64,000 nt of DNA from Sepiola atlantica (Eukaryota > Mollusca > Cephalopoda > Sepiida > Sepiolidae): the NCBI GenBank assembly GCA_963556195.1, contig CAUVYP010000582.1, positions 124,001 through 188,000 of the forward strand, in the 5' to 3' direction. Shown here piece by piece: positions 25,301 to 37,943 of the stretch; position 1 is the first letter of the stretch; each line of letters opens with the position of its first letter. Below the pieces are notes generated by a model, which searched no databases, was not told the DNA's origin, and worked only from the letters and a program-made list of their open reading frames with translations. The position numbers were made by a program, and so were the translations under genes.

Positions 25301-25483
25301 GATATGTCGATACAAACTGAATACGCAAAACATCAACAAAATTTAGCGCGTTTTAAAGTTGATATCGCTTTTGTTTATAACTTCCACATTTATTTTAATT
25401 GTGCAACGAAACTTTGCAGACTTTCTTCGATAGGCACTTACTACTGAAGTACCAAGTTTCAGAAGTGCAGCTCTTGTACTGCC
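22322..25483 (+). repeat. 12-unit period (2,232 bp), one full and one partial copy
   Basis: Units at 22322-23251 read C N H N R. The units at 24554-25483, exactly 12 units later, read C H H N R and share tttagtttat (22581, 24813), gtacaaag after the C and N boxes, and ttattttaattg with tttcttcgatagg in the R unit (23160, 25392). In between come C H W R C H H. The second copy stops after five units and is followed directly by the W' cassette. This fits loss of the remaining units or a fresh junction. Confidence 0.8.
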
Positions 25484-27529
25484 GGAGATATGTCGATACA
25501 AACTGAATACGCAAAACATCAACACAATTTAGCGCGTTTTAAAGTTGATATCGCTTTTGTTTATAACTTCCACATTTATTCGAATTGTGCAACGAAACTT
25601 TGCAGACAGTCTCCAATAGGCACTTTCACCTGAAGTACCAAGTTTCAGAAGTGCAGTTCTTGTACTGCCGGAGATATGTCGATACAAACTGAATACGCAA
25701 AACATCAACAAAATTTAGCGCGTTTTAAAGTTGATATCGCTTTTGTTTATAACTTCCACATTTATTCGAATTGTGCAACGAAACTTTGCAGACTTTCTCC
25801 AATAGGCACTTACCACTGAAATCCCTAGTTTCAGAAGTGCAGCTCTTGTACTGCCGGAGATATGTCGATACAAACTGAATACGCAAAACATCAACAAAAT
25901 TTAGCGCGTTTTAAAGTTGATATCGCTTTTGTTTATAACTTCCACATTTATTCGAATTGTGCAACGAAACTTTGCAGACAGTCTGGAACAGGCCTTTACT
26001 ACTCAAGTACAAAGTTTCAGAAGTGCAGCTCTTGTACTGCCGGAGATATGTCGATACAAACTTAATACGCAAAACATCAACAAAATTTAGCGCGTTTTAA
26101 AGTTGATATCGCTTTTGTTTATAACTTCCACATTTATTCGAATTGTGCAACGAAACTTTGCAGACAGTCGCGGAGACACATGTTCTACTGAAGTACAAAG
26201 TTTCAGAAGTGCAGCTCTTGGAATGCCGGAGATATATCGATACAAACTGAATACGCAAAACATCAACAAAATTTAGCGCGTTTTAAAGTTGATATCGCTT
26301 TTGTTTATAACTTCCACATTTATTCGAATTGTGCAACGAAACTTTGCAGACAGTCTGGAACAGGCCTTTACTACTGAAGTACCAAGTTTCAGAAGTGCAG
26401 CTCTTGTACTGCCGGAGATATGTCGATACAAACTGAATACGCAAAACATCAACAAAATTTAGCGCGTTTTAAAGTTGATATCGCTTTTGTTTACAACTTC
26501 CACATTTATTCGAATTCTGCAACGAAACTTTGCAGACAGTCGTGTAGACACATGTTCTACTGAAGTACCAAGTTTCAGAAGTGCAGCTCTTGTACTGCCG
26601 GAGATATGTCGATACAAACTGAATACGCAAAACATCAACAAAATTTAGCGCGTTTTAAAGTTGATATCGCTTTAGTTTATAACTTCAACATTTATTCGAA
26701 TTGTGCAACGAAACTTTGCAGACAGTCGCGGAGACACATGTTCTGCTGAAGTACCAAGTTTCAGAAGTGCAGCTCTTGTACTGCCGGAGATGTGTCGATA
26801 CAAACTGAATACGCAAAACATCAACAAAATTTAGCGCGTTTTAAAGTTGATATCGCTTTTGTTTATAACTTCCACATTTATTCGAATTGTGCAACGAAAC
26901 TTTGCAGACAGTCGCGGAGACACATGTTCTACTGAAGTACCAAGTTTCAGAAGTGCAGCTCTTGTACTGCCGGAGATATGTCGATACAAACTGAATACGC
27001 AAAACATCAACAAAATTTAGCGTGTTTTAAAGTTGATATCGCTTTTGTTTATAACTTCCACATTTATTCGAATTGTGCAACGAAACTTTGCAGACAGTCT
27101 CGAATAGGCCTTTTCTACTGAAGTACCAAGTTTCAGAAGTGCAGCTCTTGTACTGCCGGAGATATGTCGATACAAACTGAATACGCAAAACATCAAAAAA
27201 ATTTAGCGCGTTTTAAAGTTGATATCGCTTTTGTTTATAACTTCCACATTTATTCGAATTGTGCAACGAAACTTTGCAGACAGTCTGGAACAGGCCTTTA
27301 CTACTGAAGTACCAAGTTTCAGAAGTGCAGCTCTTGTACTGCCGGAGATATGTCGATACAAACTGAATACGCAAAACATCAACCAAATTTAGCGCGTTTT
27401 AAAGTTGATATCGCTTTTGTTTATAACTTCCACATTTATTCGAATTGTGCAACGAAACTTTGCAGACAGTCTAGAACAGGCCTTTTCCACTGAAGTACCA
27501 AGTTTCAGAAGTGCAGCTCTTGTACTGCC
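25484..27529 (+). repeat. 11-unit HOR copy (2,046 bp) of the W' cassette family
   Basis: Order: W' R' C H C H H H Y C K. Private markers are catcaacacaattt just before W', ctgaaatccctag in R', the ggaatgccggagatatatcg tail of H, tttacaacttcc with cgtgtagacac (about 26491 and 26542), ttctgctgaag (about 26742) and gcgtgttttaaag at the Y unit (about 27021). The first nine units match those of the next copy at 2,046-base spacing. Confidence 0.85.
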
Positions 27530-30133
27530 GGAGATATGTCGATACAAACTGAATACGCAAAACATCAACACAATTTAGCGCGTTTTAAAGTTGATATCGC
27601 TTTTGTTTATAACTTCCACATTTATTCGAATTGTGCAACGAAACTTTGCAGACAGTCTCCAATAGGAACTTTCACCTGAGGTACCAAGTTTCAGAAGTGC
27701 AGTTCTTGTACTGCCGGAGATATGTCGATACAAACTGAATACGCAAAACATCAACAAAATTTAGCGCGTTTTAAAGTTGATATCGCTTTTGTTTATAACT
27801 TCCACATTTATTCGAATTGTGCAACGAAACTTTGCAGACTTTCTCCAATAGGCACTTACCACTGAAATCCCAAGTTTCAGAAGTGCAGCTCTTGTACTGC
27901 CGGAGATATGTCGATACAAACTGAATACGCAAAACATCAACAAAATTTAGCGCGTTTTAAAGTTGATATCGCTTTTGTTTATAACTTCCACATTTATTCG
28001 AATTGTGCAACGAAACTTTGCAGACAGTCTGGAACAGGCCTTTACTACTCAAGTACAAAGTTTCAGAAGTGCAGCTCTTGTACTGCCGGAGATATGTCGA
28101 TACAAACTTAATACGCAAAACATCAACAAAATTTAGCGCGTTTTAAAGTTGATATCGCTTTTGTTTATAACTTCCACATTTATTCGAATTGTGCAACGAA
28201 ACTTTGCAGACAGTCGCGGAGACACATGTTCTACTGAAGTACAAAGTTTCAGAAGTGCAGCTCTTGGAATGCCGGAGATATATCGATACAAACTGAATAC
28301 GCAAAACATCAACAAAATTTAGCGCGTTTTAAAGTTGATATCGCTTTTGTTTATAACTTCCACATTTATTCGAATTGTGCAACGAAACTTTGCAGACAGT
28401 CTGGAACAGGCCTTTACTACTGAAGTACCAAGTTTCAGAAGTGCAGCTCTTGTACTGCCGGAGATATGTCGATACAAACTGAATACGCAAAACATCAACA
28501 AAATTTAGCGCGTTTTAAAGTTGATATCGCTTTTGTTTACAACTTCCACATTTATTCGAATTCTGCAACGAAACTTTGCAGACAGTCGTGTAGACACATG
28601 TTCTACTGAAGTACCAAGTTTCAGAAGTGCAGCTCTTGTACTGCCGGAGATATGTCGATACAAACTGAATACGCAAAACATCAACAAAATTTAGCGCGTT
28701 TTAAAGTTGATATCGCTTTAGTTTATAACTTCAACATTTATTCGAATTGTGCAACGAAACTTTGCAGACAGTCGCGGAGACACATGTTCTGCTGAAGTAC
28801 CAAGTTTCAGAAGTGCAGCTCTTGTACTGCCGGAGATATGTCGATACAAACTGAATACGCAAAACATCAACAAAATTTAGCGCGTTTTAAAGTTGATATC
28901 GCTTTTGTGTATAACTTCCACATTTATTCGAATTGTGCAACGAAACTTTGCAGACAGTCGCGGAGACACATGTTCTACTGAAGTACCAAGTTTCAGAAGT
29001 GCAGCTCTTGTACTGCCGGAGATATGTCGATACAAACTGAATACGCAAAACATCAACAAAATTTAGCGCGTTTTAAAGTTGATATCGCTTTTGTTTATAA
29101 CTTCCACATTTATTCGAATTGTGCAACGAAACTTTGCAGACAGTCTCGAATAGGCCTTTTCTACTGAAGTACCAAGTTTCAGAAGTGCAGCTCTTGTACT
29201 GCCGGAGATATGTCGATACAAACTGAATACGCAAAACATCAACCAAATTTAGCGCGTTTTAAAGTTGATATCGCTTTTGTTTATAACTTCCACATTTATT
29301 CGAATTGTGCAACGAAACTTTGCAGACAGTCGCGGAGACACATGTTCTAGTGAAGTAGCAAGTTTCAGAAGTGCAGCTCTTGTACTGCCGGAGATATGTC
29401 GATACAAACTGAATACGCAAAACATCAACAAAATTTAGCGCGTTTTAAAGTTGATATCGCTTTTGTTTATAACTTCCATATTTATTCGAATTGTGCAACG
29501 AAACTTTGCAGACAGTCGTGGAGACACATGTTCTACTGAAGTACCAAGTTTCAGAAGTGCAGCTCTTGTACTGCCGGAGATATGTCGATACAAACTGAAT
29601 ACGCAAAACATCAACAAAATTTAGCGTGTTTTAAAGTTGATATCGCTTTTGTTTATAACTTCCACATTTATTCGAATTGTGCAACGAAACTTTGCAGACA
29701 GTCTCGAATAGGCCTTTTCTACTGAAGTACCCAGTTTCAGAAGTGCAGCTCTGGTACTGCCGGAGATATGTCGATACAAACTGAATACGCAAAACATCAA
29801 AAAAATTTAGCGCGTTTTAAAGTTGATATCGCTTTTGTTTATAACTTCCACATTTATTCGAATTGTGCAACGAAACTTTGCAGACAGTCTGGAACAGGCC
29901 TTTACTACTGAAGTACCAAGTTTCAGAAGTGCAGCTCTTGTACTGCCGGAGATATGTCGATACAAACTGAATACGCAAAACATCAACCAAATTTAGCGCG
30001 TTTTAAAGTTGATATCGCTTTTGTTTATAACTTCCACATTTATTCGAATTGTGCAACGAAACTTTGCAGACAGTCTAGAACAGGCCTTTTCTACTGAAGT
30101 ACCAAGTTTCAGAAGTGCAGCTCTTGTACTGCC
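27530..30133 (+). repeat. 14-unit expanded copy of the W' cassette HOR (2,604 bp)
   Basis: Order: W' R' C H C H H H Y H H Y C K. The first nine units match the copy at 25484 (catcaacacaattt, cgtgtagacac, tttacaac and ttctgctgaag all recur at +2,046). An extra three-unit stretch H H Y precedes the C K end. The Y with gcgtgttttaaag now sits at about 29625. The extra units resemble the Y H H runs elsewhere in domain I. The unit near 29341 has tctagtgaagtagc, a private change. Confidence 0.8.
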
Positions 30134-31807
30134 GGAGATATGTCGATACAAACTGAATACGCAAAACATCAACAAAATTTAGCGCGTTTTAAAGTTGATA
30201 TCGCTTTTGTTTATAACTTCCACATTTATTCGAATTGTGCAACGAAACTTTGCAGACAGTCTCCAATAGGCACTTTCACCTGAAGTACCAAGTTTCAGAA
30301 GTGCAGTTCTTGTACTGCCGGAGATATGTCGATACAAACTGAATACGCAAAACATCAACAAAATTTAGCGCGTTTTAAAGTTGATATCGCTTTTGTTTAT
30401 AACTTCCACATTTATTCGAATTGTGCAACGAAACTTTGCAGACTTTCTCCAATAGGCACTTACCACTGAATTCCCAAGTTTCAGAAGTGCAGCTCTTGTA
30501 CTGCCGGAGATATGTCGATACAAACTGAATACGCAAAACATCAACAAAATTTAGCGCGTTTTAAAGTTGATATCGCTTTTGTTTATAACTTCCACATTTA
30601 TTCGAATTGTGCAACGAAACTTTGCAGACAGTCTGGAACAGGCCTTTACTACTCAAGTACAAAGTTTCAGAAGTGCAGCTCTTGTACTGCCGGAGATATG
30701 TCGATACAAACTTAATACGCAAAACATCAACAAAATTTAGCGCGTTTTAAAGTTGATATCGCTTTTGTTTATAACTTCCACATTTATTCGAATTGTGCAA
30801 CGAAACTTTGCAGACAGTCGCGGAGACACATGTTCTACTGAAGTACAAAGTTTCAGAAGTGCAGCTCTTGGAATGCCGGAGATATATCGATACAAACTGA
30901 ATACGCAAAACATCAACAAAATTTAGCGCGTTTTAAAGTTGATATCGCTTTTGTTTATAACTTCCACATTTATTCGAATTGTGCAACGAAACTTTGCAGA
31001 CATTCTGGAACAGGCCTTTACTACTGAAGTACCAAGTTTCAGAAGTGCAGCTCTTGTACTGCCGGAGATATGTCGATACAAACTGAATACGCAAAACATC
31101 AACAAAATTTAGCGCGTTTTAAAGTTGATATCGCTTTTGTTTATAACTTCCACATTTATTCGGATTCTGCAACGAAACTTTGCAGACAGTCGTGGAGACA
31201 CATGTTCTACTGAAGTACCAAGTTTCAGAAGTGCAGCTCTTGTACTGCCGGAGATATGTCGATACAAACTGAATACGCAAAACATCAACAAAATTTAGCG
31301 CGTTTTAAAGTTGATATCGCTTTTGTTTATAACTTCAACATTTATTCGAATTGTGCAACGAAACTTTGCAGACAGTCGCGGAGACACATGTTCTGCTGAA
31401 GTACCAAGTTTCAGAAGTGCAGCTCTTGTACTGCCGGAGATATGTCGATACAAACTGAATACGCAAAACATCAACAAAATTTAGCGCGTTTTAAAGTTGA
31501 TATCGCTTTTGTTTATAACTTCCACATTTATTCGAATTGTGCAACGAAACTTTGCAGACAGTCGCGGAGACACATGTTCTACTGAAGTACCAAGTTTCAG
31601 AAGTGCAGCTCTTGTACTGCCGGAGATATGTCGATACAAACTGAATACGCAAAACATCAACAAAATTTAGCGCGTTTTAAAGTTGATATCGCTTTTGTTT
31701 ATAACTTCCACATTTATTCGAATTGTGCAACGAAACTTTGCAGACAGTCTAGAACAGGCCTTTTCCACTGAAGTACCAAGTTTCAGAAGTGCAGCTCTTG
31801 TACTGCC
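30134..31807 (+). repeat. 9-unit contracted copy of the W' cassette HOR (1,674 bp)
   Basis: Order: W' R' C H C H H H K. The Y C pair present before K in the 11-unit copy is missing. Private changes include ctgaattccc in R' (about 30468), cagacattctgg in C (about 31000) and ttcggattctgc in H (about 31160). The H with ttctgctgaag is kept (about 31391). Confidence 0.8.
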
Positions 31808-31993
31808 GGAGATATGTCGATACAAACTGAATACGCAAAACATCAACAAAATTTAGCGCGTTTTAAAGTTGATATCGCTTTTGTTTATAACTTCCACATT
31901 TATTCGAATTGTGCAACGAAACTTTGCAGACAGTCTCCAATAGGCACTTACCACTGAAATCCCAAGTTTCAGAAGTGCAGTTCTTGTACTGCC
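31808..31993 (+). repeat. Chimeric W'-R'-W' unit
   Basis: The left part of the box is cagtctccaataggcac, as in W'. R' units would have cttt. The middle is taccactgaaatccc, as in R'. The right end is gcagttcttgtac, as in W'; R' has gcagctcttg. A single crossover between neighbouring W' and R' units would leave an R'-type right end. The W'-type marks on both sides fit a short conversion tract of at most about 60 bases, or two exchanges. Confidence 0.7.
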
Positions 31994-33109
31994 GGAGATA
32001 TGTCGATACAAACTGAATACGCAAAACATCAACAAAATTTAGCGCGTTTTAAAGTTGATATCGCTTTTGTTTATAACTTCCACATTTATTCGAATTGTGC
32101 AACGAAACTTTGCAGACAGTCTGGAACAGGCCTTTACTACTCAAGTACAAAGTTTCAGAAGTGCAGCTCTTGTACTGCCGGAGATATGTCGATACAAACT
32201 TAATACGCAAAACATCAACAAAATTTAGCGCGTTTTAAAGTTGATATCGCTTTTGTTTATAACTTCCACATTTATTCGAATTGTGCAACGAAACTTTGCA
32301 GACAGTCGCCGAGACACATGTTCTACTGAAGTACAAAGTTTCAGAAGTGCAGCTCTTGGAATGCCGGAGATATATCGATACAAACTGAATACGCAAAACA
32401 TCAACAAAATTTAGCGCGTTTTAAAGTTGATATCGCTTTTGTTTATAACTTCCACATTTATTCGAATTGTGCAACGAAACTTTGCAGACAGTCTGGAACA
32501 GGCCTTTACTACTGAAGTACCAAGTTTCAGAAGTGCAGCTCTTGTACTGCCGGAGATATGTCGATACAAACTGAATACGCAAAACATCAACAAAATTTAG
32601 CGCGTTTTAAAGTTGATATCGCTTTTGTTTATAACTTCCACATTTATTCGGATTCTGCAACGAAACTTTGCAGACAGTCGTGGAGACACATGTTCTACTG
32701 AAGTACCAAGTTTCAGAAGTGCAGCTCTTGTACTGCCGGAGATATGTCGATACAAACTGAATACGCAAAACATCAACACAATTTAGCGCGTTTTAAAGTT
32801 GATATCGCTTTTGTTTATAACTTCAACATTTATTCGAATTGTGCAACGAAACTTTGCAGACAGTCGCGGAGACACATGTTCCGCTGAAGTACCAAGTTTC
32901 AGAAGTGCAGCTCTTGTACTGCCGGAGATATGTCGATACAAACTGAATACGCAAAACATCAACAAAATTTAGCGCGTTTTAAAGTTGATATCGCTTTTGT
33001 TTATAACTTCCACATTTATTCGAATTGTGCAACGAAACTTTGCAGACAGTCGCGGAGACACATGTTCTACTGAAGTACCAAGTTTCAGAAGTGCAGCTCT
33101 TGTACTGCC
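31808..33109 (+). repeat. 7-unit contracted copy of the cassette with a hybrid W'/R' unit
   Basis: Order: hybrid C H C H H H. The last six units match those of the previous copy at 1,488-base spacing, including ttcggattctgc (31160, 32648) and the H with an altered ctactg (ttctgctg at 31391, ttccgctg at 32879). W' and R' have been replaced by a single chimeric unit, so this copy starts with one unit fewer. K is also missing at its end. Confidence 0.8.
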
Positions 33110-34597
33110 GGAGATATGTCGATACAAACTGAATACGCAAAACATCAACAAAATTTAGCGCGTTTTAAAGTTGATATCGCTTTTGTTTATAACTTCCACA
33201 TTTATTCGAATTGTGCAACGAAACTTTGCAGACAGTCTGGAACAGGCCTTTACTACTCAAGTACCAAGTTTCAGAAGTGCAGCTCTTGTACTGCCGGAGA
33301 TATGTCGATACAAACTGAATACGCAAAACATCAACAAAATTTAGCGCGTTTTAAAGTTGATATCGCTTTTGTTTATAACTTCCATATTTATTCGAATTGT
33401 GCAACGAAACTTTGCAGACAGTCGTGGAGACACATGTTCTACTGAAGTACCAAGTTTCAGAAGTGCAGCTCTTGTAGTGCCGGAGATATGTCGATACAAA
33501 CTGAATACGCAAAACATCAACAAAATTTAGCGCGTTTTAAAGTTGATATCGCTTTTGTTTATAACTTCAACATTTATTCGAATTGTGCAACGAAACTTTG
33601 CAGACAGTCGCGGAGACACATGTTCTACTGAAGTACCAAGTTTCAGAAGTGCAGCTCTTGTACTGCCGGAGATATGTCGATACAAACTGAATACGCAAAA
33701 CATCAACAAAATTTAGCGCGTTTTAAAGTTGATATCGCTTTTGTTTATAACTTCCACATTTATTCGAATTGTGCAACGAAACTTTGCAGACAGTCTCGAA
33801 TAGGCTTTTTTTACTGAAGTACCAAGTTTCAGAAGTGCAGCTCTTGTGCTGCCGGAGATATGTCGATACAAACTGAATACGCAAAACATCAACAAAATTT
33901 AGCGCGTTTTAAAGTTGATATCGCTTTTGTTTATAACTTCCACATTTATTCGAATTGTGCAACGAAACTTTGCAGACTTTCTCCGATAGGCACTTACTAC
34001 TGAAGTACCAAGTTTCAGAAGTGCAGCTCTTGTACTGCCGGAGATATGTCGATACAAACTGAATACGCAAAACATCAACAAAATTTAGCGCGTTTTAAAG
34101 TTGATATCGCTTTTGTTTATAACTTCCACATTTATTCGAATTGTGCAACGAAACTTTGCAGACAGTCTGGAACAGGCCTTTACTACTCAAGTACCAAGTT
34201 TCAGAAGTGCAGCTCTTGTACTGCCGGAGATATGTCGATACAAACTGAATACGCAAAACATCAACAAAATTTAGCGCGTTTTAAAGTTGATATCGCTTTT
34301 GTTTATAACTTCCATATTTATTCGAATTGTGCAACGAAACTTTGCAGACAGTCGTGGAGACACATTTTCTACTGAAGTACCAAGTTTCAGAAGTGCAGCT
34401 CTTGTAGTGCCGGAGATATGTCGATACAAACTGAATACGCAAAACATCAACAACATTTAGCGCGTTTTAAAGTTGATATCGCTTTTGTTTATAACTTCAA
34501 CATTTATTCGAATTGTGCAACGAAACTTTGCAGACAGTCGCGGAGACACATGTTCTACTGAAGTACCAAGTTTCAGAAGTGCAGCTCTTGTACTGCC
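33110..34597 (+). repeat. C H H ... C H H repeat at 5-unit (930-bp) spacing
   Basis: Units C H H at 33110-33667 recur at 34040-34597. Both carry tactcaagtaccaag in C, ccatat with cgtggag in the first H, cttgtagtgcc at its end and cttcaac in the second H. Between them are Y (aggctttttttac, private) and R. In the second copy the first H has become acattttc, and the next junction has catcaacaacatt. Confidence 0.8.
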
Positions 34598-36455
34598 GGA
34601 GATATGTCGATACAAACTGAATACGCAAAACATCAACAAAATTTAGCGCGTTTTAAAGTTGATATCGCTTTTGTTTATAACTTCCACATTTATTCGAATT
34701 GTGCAACGAAACTTTGCAGACAGTCTCGAATAGGCCTTTTCTACTGAAGTACCAAGTTTCAGAAGTGCAGCTCTTGTACTGCCGGAGATATGTCGATACA
34801 AACTGAATACGCAAAACATCAACCAAATTTAGCGCGTTTTAAAGTTGATATCGCTTTTGTTTATAACTTCCACATTTATTCGAATTGTGCAACGAAACTT
34901 TGCAGACAGTCGCGGAGACACATGTTCTACTGAAGTACCAAGTTTCAGAAGTGCAGCTCTTGTACTGCCGGAGATATGTCGATACAAACTGAATACGCAA
35001 AACATCAACAAAATTTAGCGCGTTTTAAAGTTGATATCGCTTTTGTTTATAACTTCCATATTTATTCGAATTGTGCAACGAAACTTTGCAGACAGTCGTG
35101 GAGACACATGTTCTACTGAAGTACCAAGTTTCAGAAGTGCAGCTCTTGTACTGCCGGAGATATGTCGATACAAACTGAATACGCAAAACATCAACAAAAT
35201 TTAGCGCGTTTTAAAGTTGATATCGCTTTTGTTTATAACTTCAAGATTTATTCGAATTGTGCAACGAAACTTTGCAGACAGTCGCGGAGACACATGTTCT
35301 ACTGAAGTACCAAGTTTCAGAAGTGCAGCTCTTGTACTGCCGGAGATATGTCGATACAAACTGAATACGCAAAACATCAAAAAATTTAGCGCGTTTTAAA
35401 GTTGATATCGCTTTTGTTTATAACTTCCACATTTATTCGAATTGTGCAACGAAACTTTGCAGACAGTCTCGAATAGGCCTTTTCTACTGAAGTACCAAGT
35501 TCCAGAAGTGCAGCTCTTGTACTGCCGGAGATATGTCGATACAAACTGAATACGCAAAACATCAACAAAATTTAGCGCGTTTTAAAGTTGATATCGCTTT
35601 TGTTTATAACTTCCACATTTATTCGAATTGTGCAACGAAACTTTGCAGACAGTCTCGAATAGGCCTTTTCTACTGAAGTACCAAGTTTCAGAAGTGCAGC
35701 TCTTGTACTGCCGGAGATATGTCGATACAAACTGAATACGCAAAACATCAACCAAATTTAGCGCGTTTTAAAGTTGATATCGCTTTTGTTTATAACTTCC
35801 ACATTTATTCGAATTGTGCAACGAAACTTTGCAGACAGTCGCGGAGACACATGTTCTACTGAAGTACCAAGTTTCAGAAGTGCAGCTCTTGTACTGCCGG
35901 AGATATGTCGATACAAACTGAATACGCAAAACATCAACAAAATTTAGCGCGTTTTAAAGTTGATATCGCTTTTGTTTATAACTTCCATATTTATTCGAAT
36001 TGTGCAACGAAACTTTGCAGACAGTCGTGGAGACACATGTTCTACTGAAGTACCAAGTTTCAGAAGTGCAGCTCTTGTACTGCCGGAGATATGTCGATAC
36101 AAACTGAATACGCAAAACATCAACAAAATTTAGCGCGTTTTAAAGTTGATATCGCTTTTGTTTATAACTTCAAGATTTATTCGAATTGTGCAACGAAACT
36201 TTGCAGACAGTCGCGGAGACACATGTTCTACTGAAGTACCAAGTTTCAGAAGTGCAGCTCTTGTACTGCCGGAGATATGTCGATACAAACTGAATACGCA
36301 AAACATCAAAAAATTTAGCGCGTTTTAAAGTTGATATCGCTTTTGTTTATAACTTCCACATTTATTCGAATTGTGCAACGAAACTTTGCAGACAGTCTCG
36401 AATAGGCCTTTTCTACTGAAGTACCAAGTTCCAGAAGTGCAGCTCTTGTACTGCC
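34598..36455 (+). repeat. Tandem duplication of a 5-unit block, 929 bp per copy
   Basis: Copy 1 (34598-35526) and copy 2 (35527-36455) both read Y H H H Y. Each shows the same deletion catcaaaaaattt (about 35381 and 36310), the same aagatttattcg (about 35243 and 36172) and the same aagttccagaag in the last Y (about 35499 and 36428). By eye I found no difference between the copies. This is one of the youngest-looking duplications in the window, or an assembly artefact at a recent repeat. Confidence 0.9.
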
Positions 36456-37943
36456 GGAGATATGTCGATACAAACTGAATACGCAAAACATCAACAAAAT
36501 TTAGCGCGTTTTAAAGTTGATATCGCTTTTGTTTATAACTTCCACATTTATTCGAATTGTGCAACGAAACTTTGCAGACAGTCTGGAACAGGCCTTTACT
36601 ACTGAAGTACCAAGTTTCAGAAGTGCAGCTCTTGTACTGCCGGAGATATGTCGATACAAACTAAATACGCAAAACATCAACCAAATTTAGCGCGTTTTAA
36701 AGTTGATATCGCTTTTGTTTATAACTTCCACATTTATTCGAATTGTGCAACGAAACTTTGCAGACAGTCTAGAACAGGCCTTTTCCACTGAAGTACCAAG
36801 TTTCAGAAGTGCAGCTCTTGTACTGCCGGAGATATGTCGATACAAACTGAATACGCAAAACATCAACAAAATTTAGCGCGTTTTAAAGTTGATATCGCTT
36901 TTGTTTATAACTTCCACATTTATTCGAATTGTGCAACGAAACTTTGCAGACAGTCTCCAATAGGCACTTTCACCTGAAGTACCAAGTTTCAGAAGTGCAG
37001 TTCTTGTACTGCCGGAGATATGTCGATACAAACTGAATACGCAAAACATCAACAAAATTTAGCGCGTTTTAAAGTTGATATCGCTTTTGTTTATAACTTC
37101 CACATTTATTCGAATTGTGCAACGAAACTTTGCAGACAGTCTGGAACAGGCCTTTACTACTCAAGTACAAAGTTTCAGAAGTGCAGCTCTTGTACTGCCG
37201 GAGATATGTCGATACAAACTGAATACGCAAAACATCAACAAAATTTAGCGCGTTTTAAAGTTGATATCGCTTTTGTTTATAACTTCCACATTTATTCGAA
37301 TTGTGCAACGAAACTTTGCAGACAGTCTGGAACAGGCCTTTACTACTCAAGTACCAAGTTTCAGAAGTGCAGCTCTTGTACTGCCGGAGATATGTCGATA
37401 CAAACTGAATACGCAAAACATCAACAAAATTTAGCGCGTTTTAAAGTTGATATCGCTTTTGTTTATAACTTCCATATTTATTCGAATTGTGCAACGAAAC
37501 TTTGCAAACAGTCGTGGAGACACATGTTCTACTGAAGTACCAAGTTTCAGAAGTGCAGCTCTTGTAGTGCCGGAGATATGTCGATACAAACTGAATACGC
37601 AAAACATCAACAAAATTTAGCGCGTTTTAAAGTTGATATCGCTTTTGTTTATAACTTCAACATTTATTCGAATTGTGCAACGAAACTTTGCAGACAGTCG
37701 CGGAGACACATGTTCTACTGCAGTACCAAGTTTCAGAAGTGCAGCTCTTGTACTGCCGGAGATATGTCGATACAAACTGAATACGCAAAACATCAACAAA
37801 ATTTAGCGCGTTTTAAAGTTGATATCGCTTTTGTTTATAACTTCCACATTTATTCGAATTGTGCAACGAAACTTTGCAGACAGTCGTGAATAGGCCTTTT
37901 CTACTGAAGTACCAAGTTTCAGAAGTGCAGCTCTTGTACTGCC
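36456..37943 (+). repeat. C K W' C C H H Y run with cassette lacking R'
   Basis: W' (36828) is followed directly by two C units; R' is missing. Both C units have tactcaagtac in place of tactgaagtac, so a plus-strand frame stays open for 171 codons (37020-37535). This is a by-product of the subtype change. The H unit has ctttgcaaacag (private). The last unit has a mixed box, agtcgtgaatagg (about 37882), that joins the left end of H to the Y core. Confidence 0.75.
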
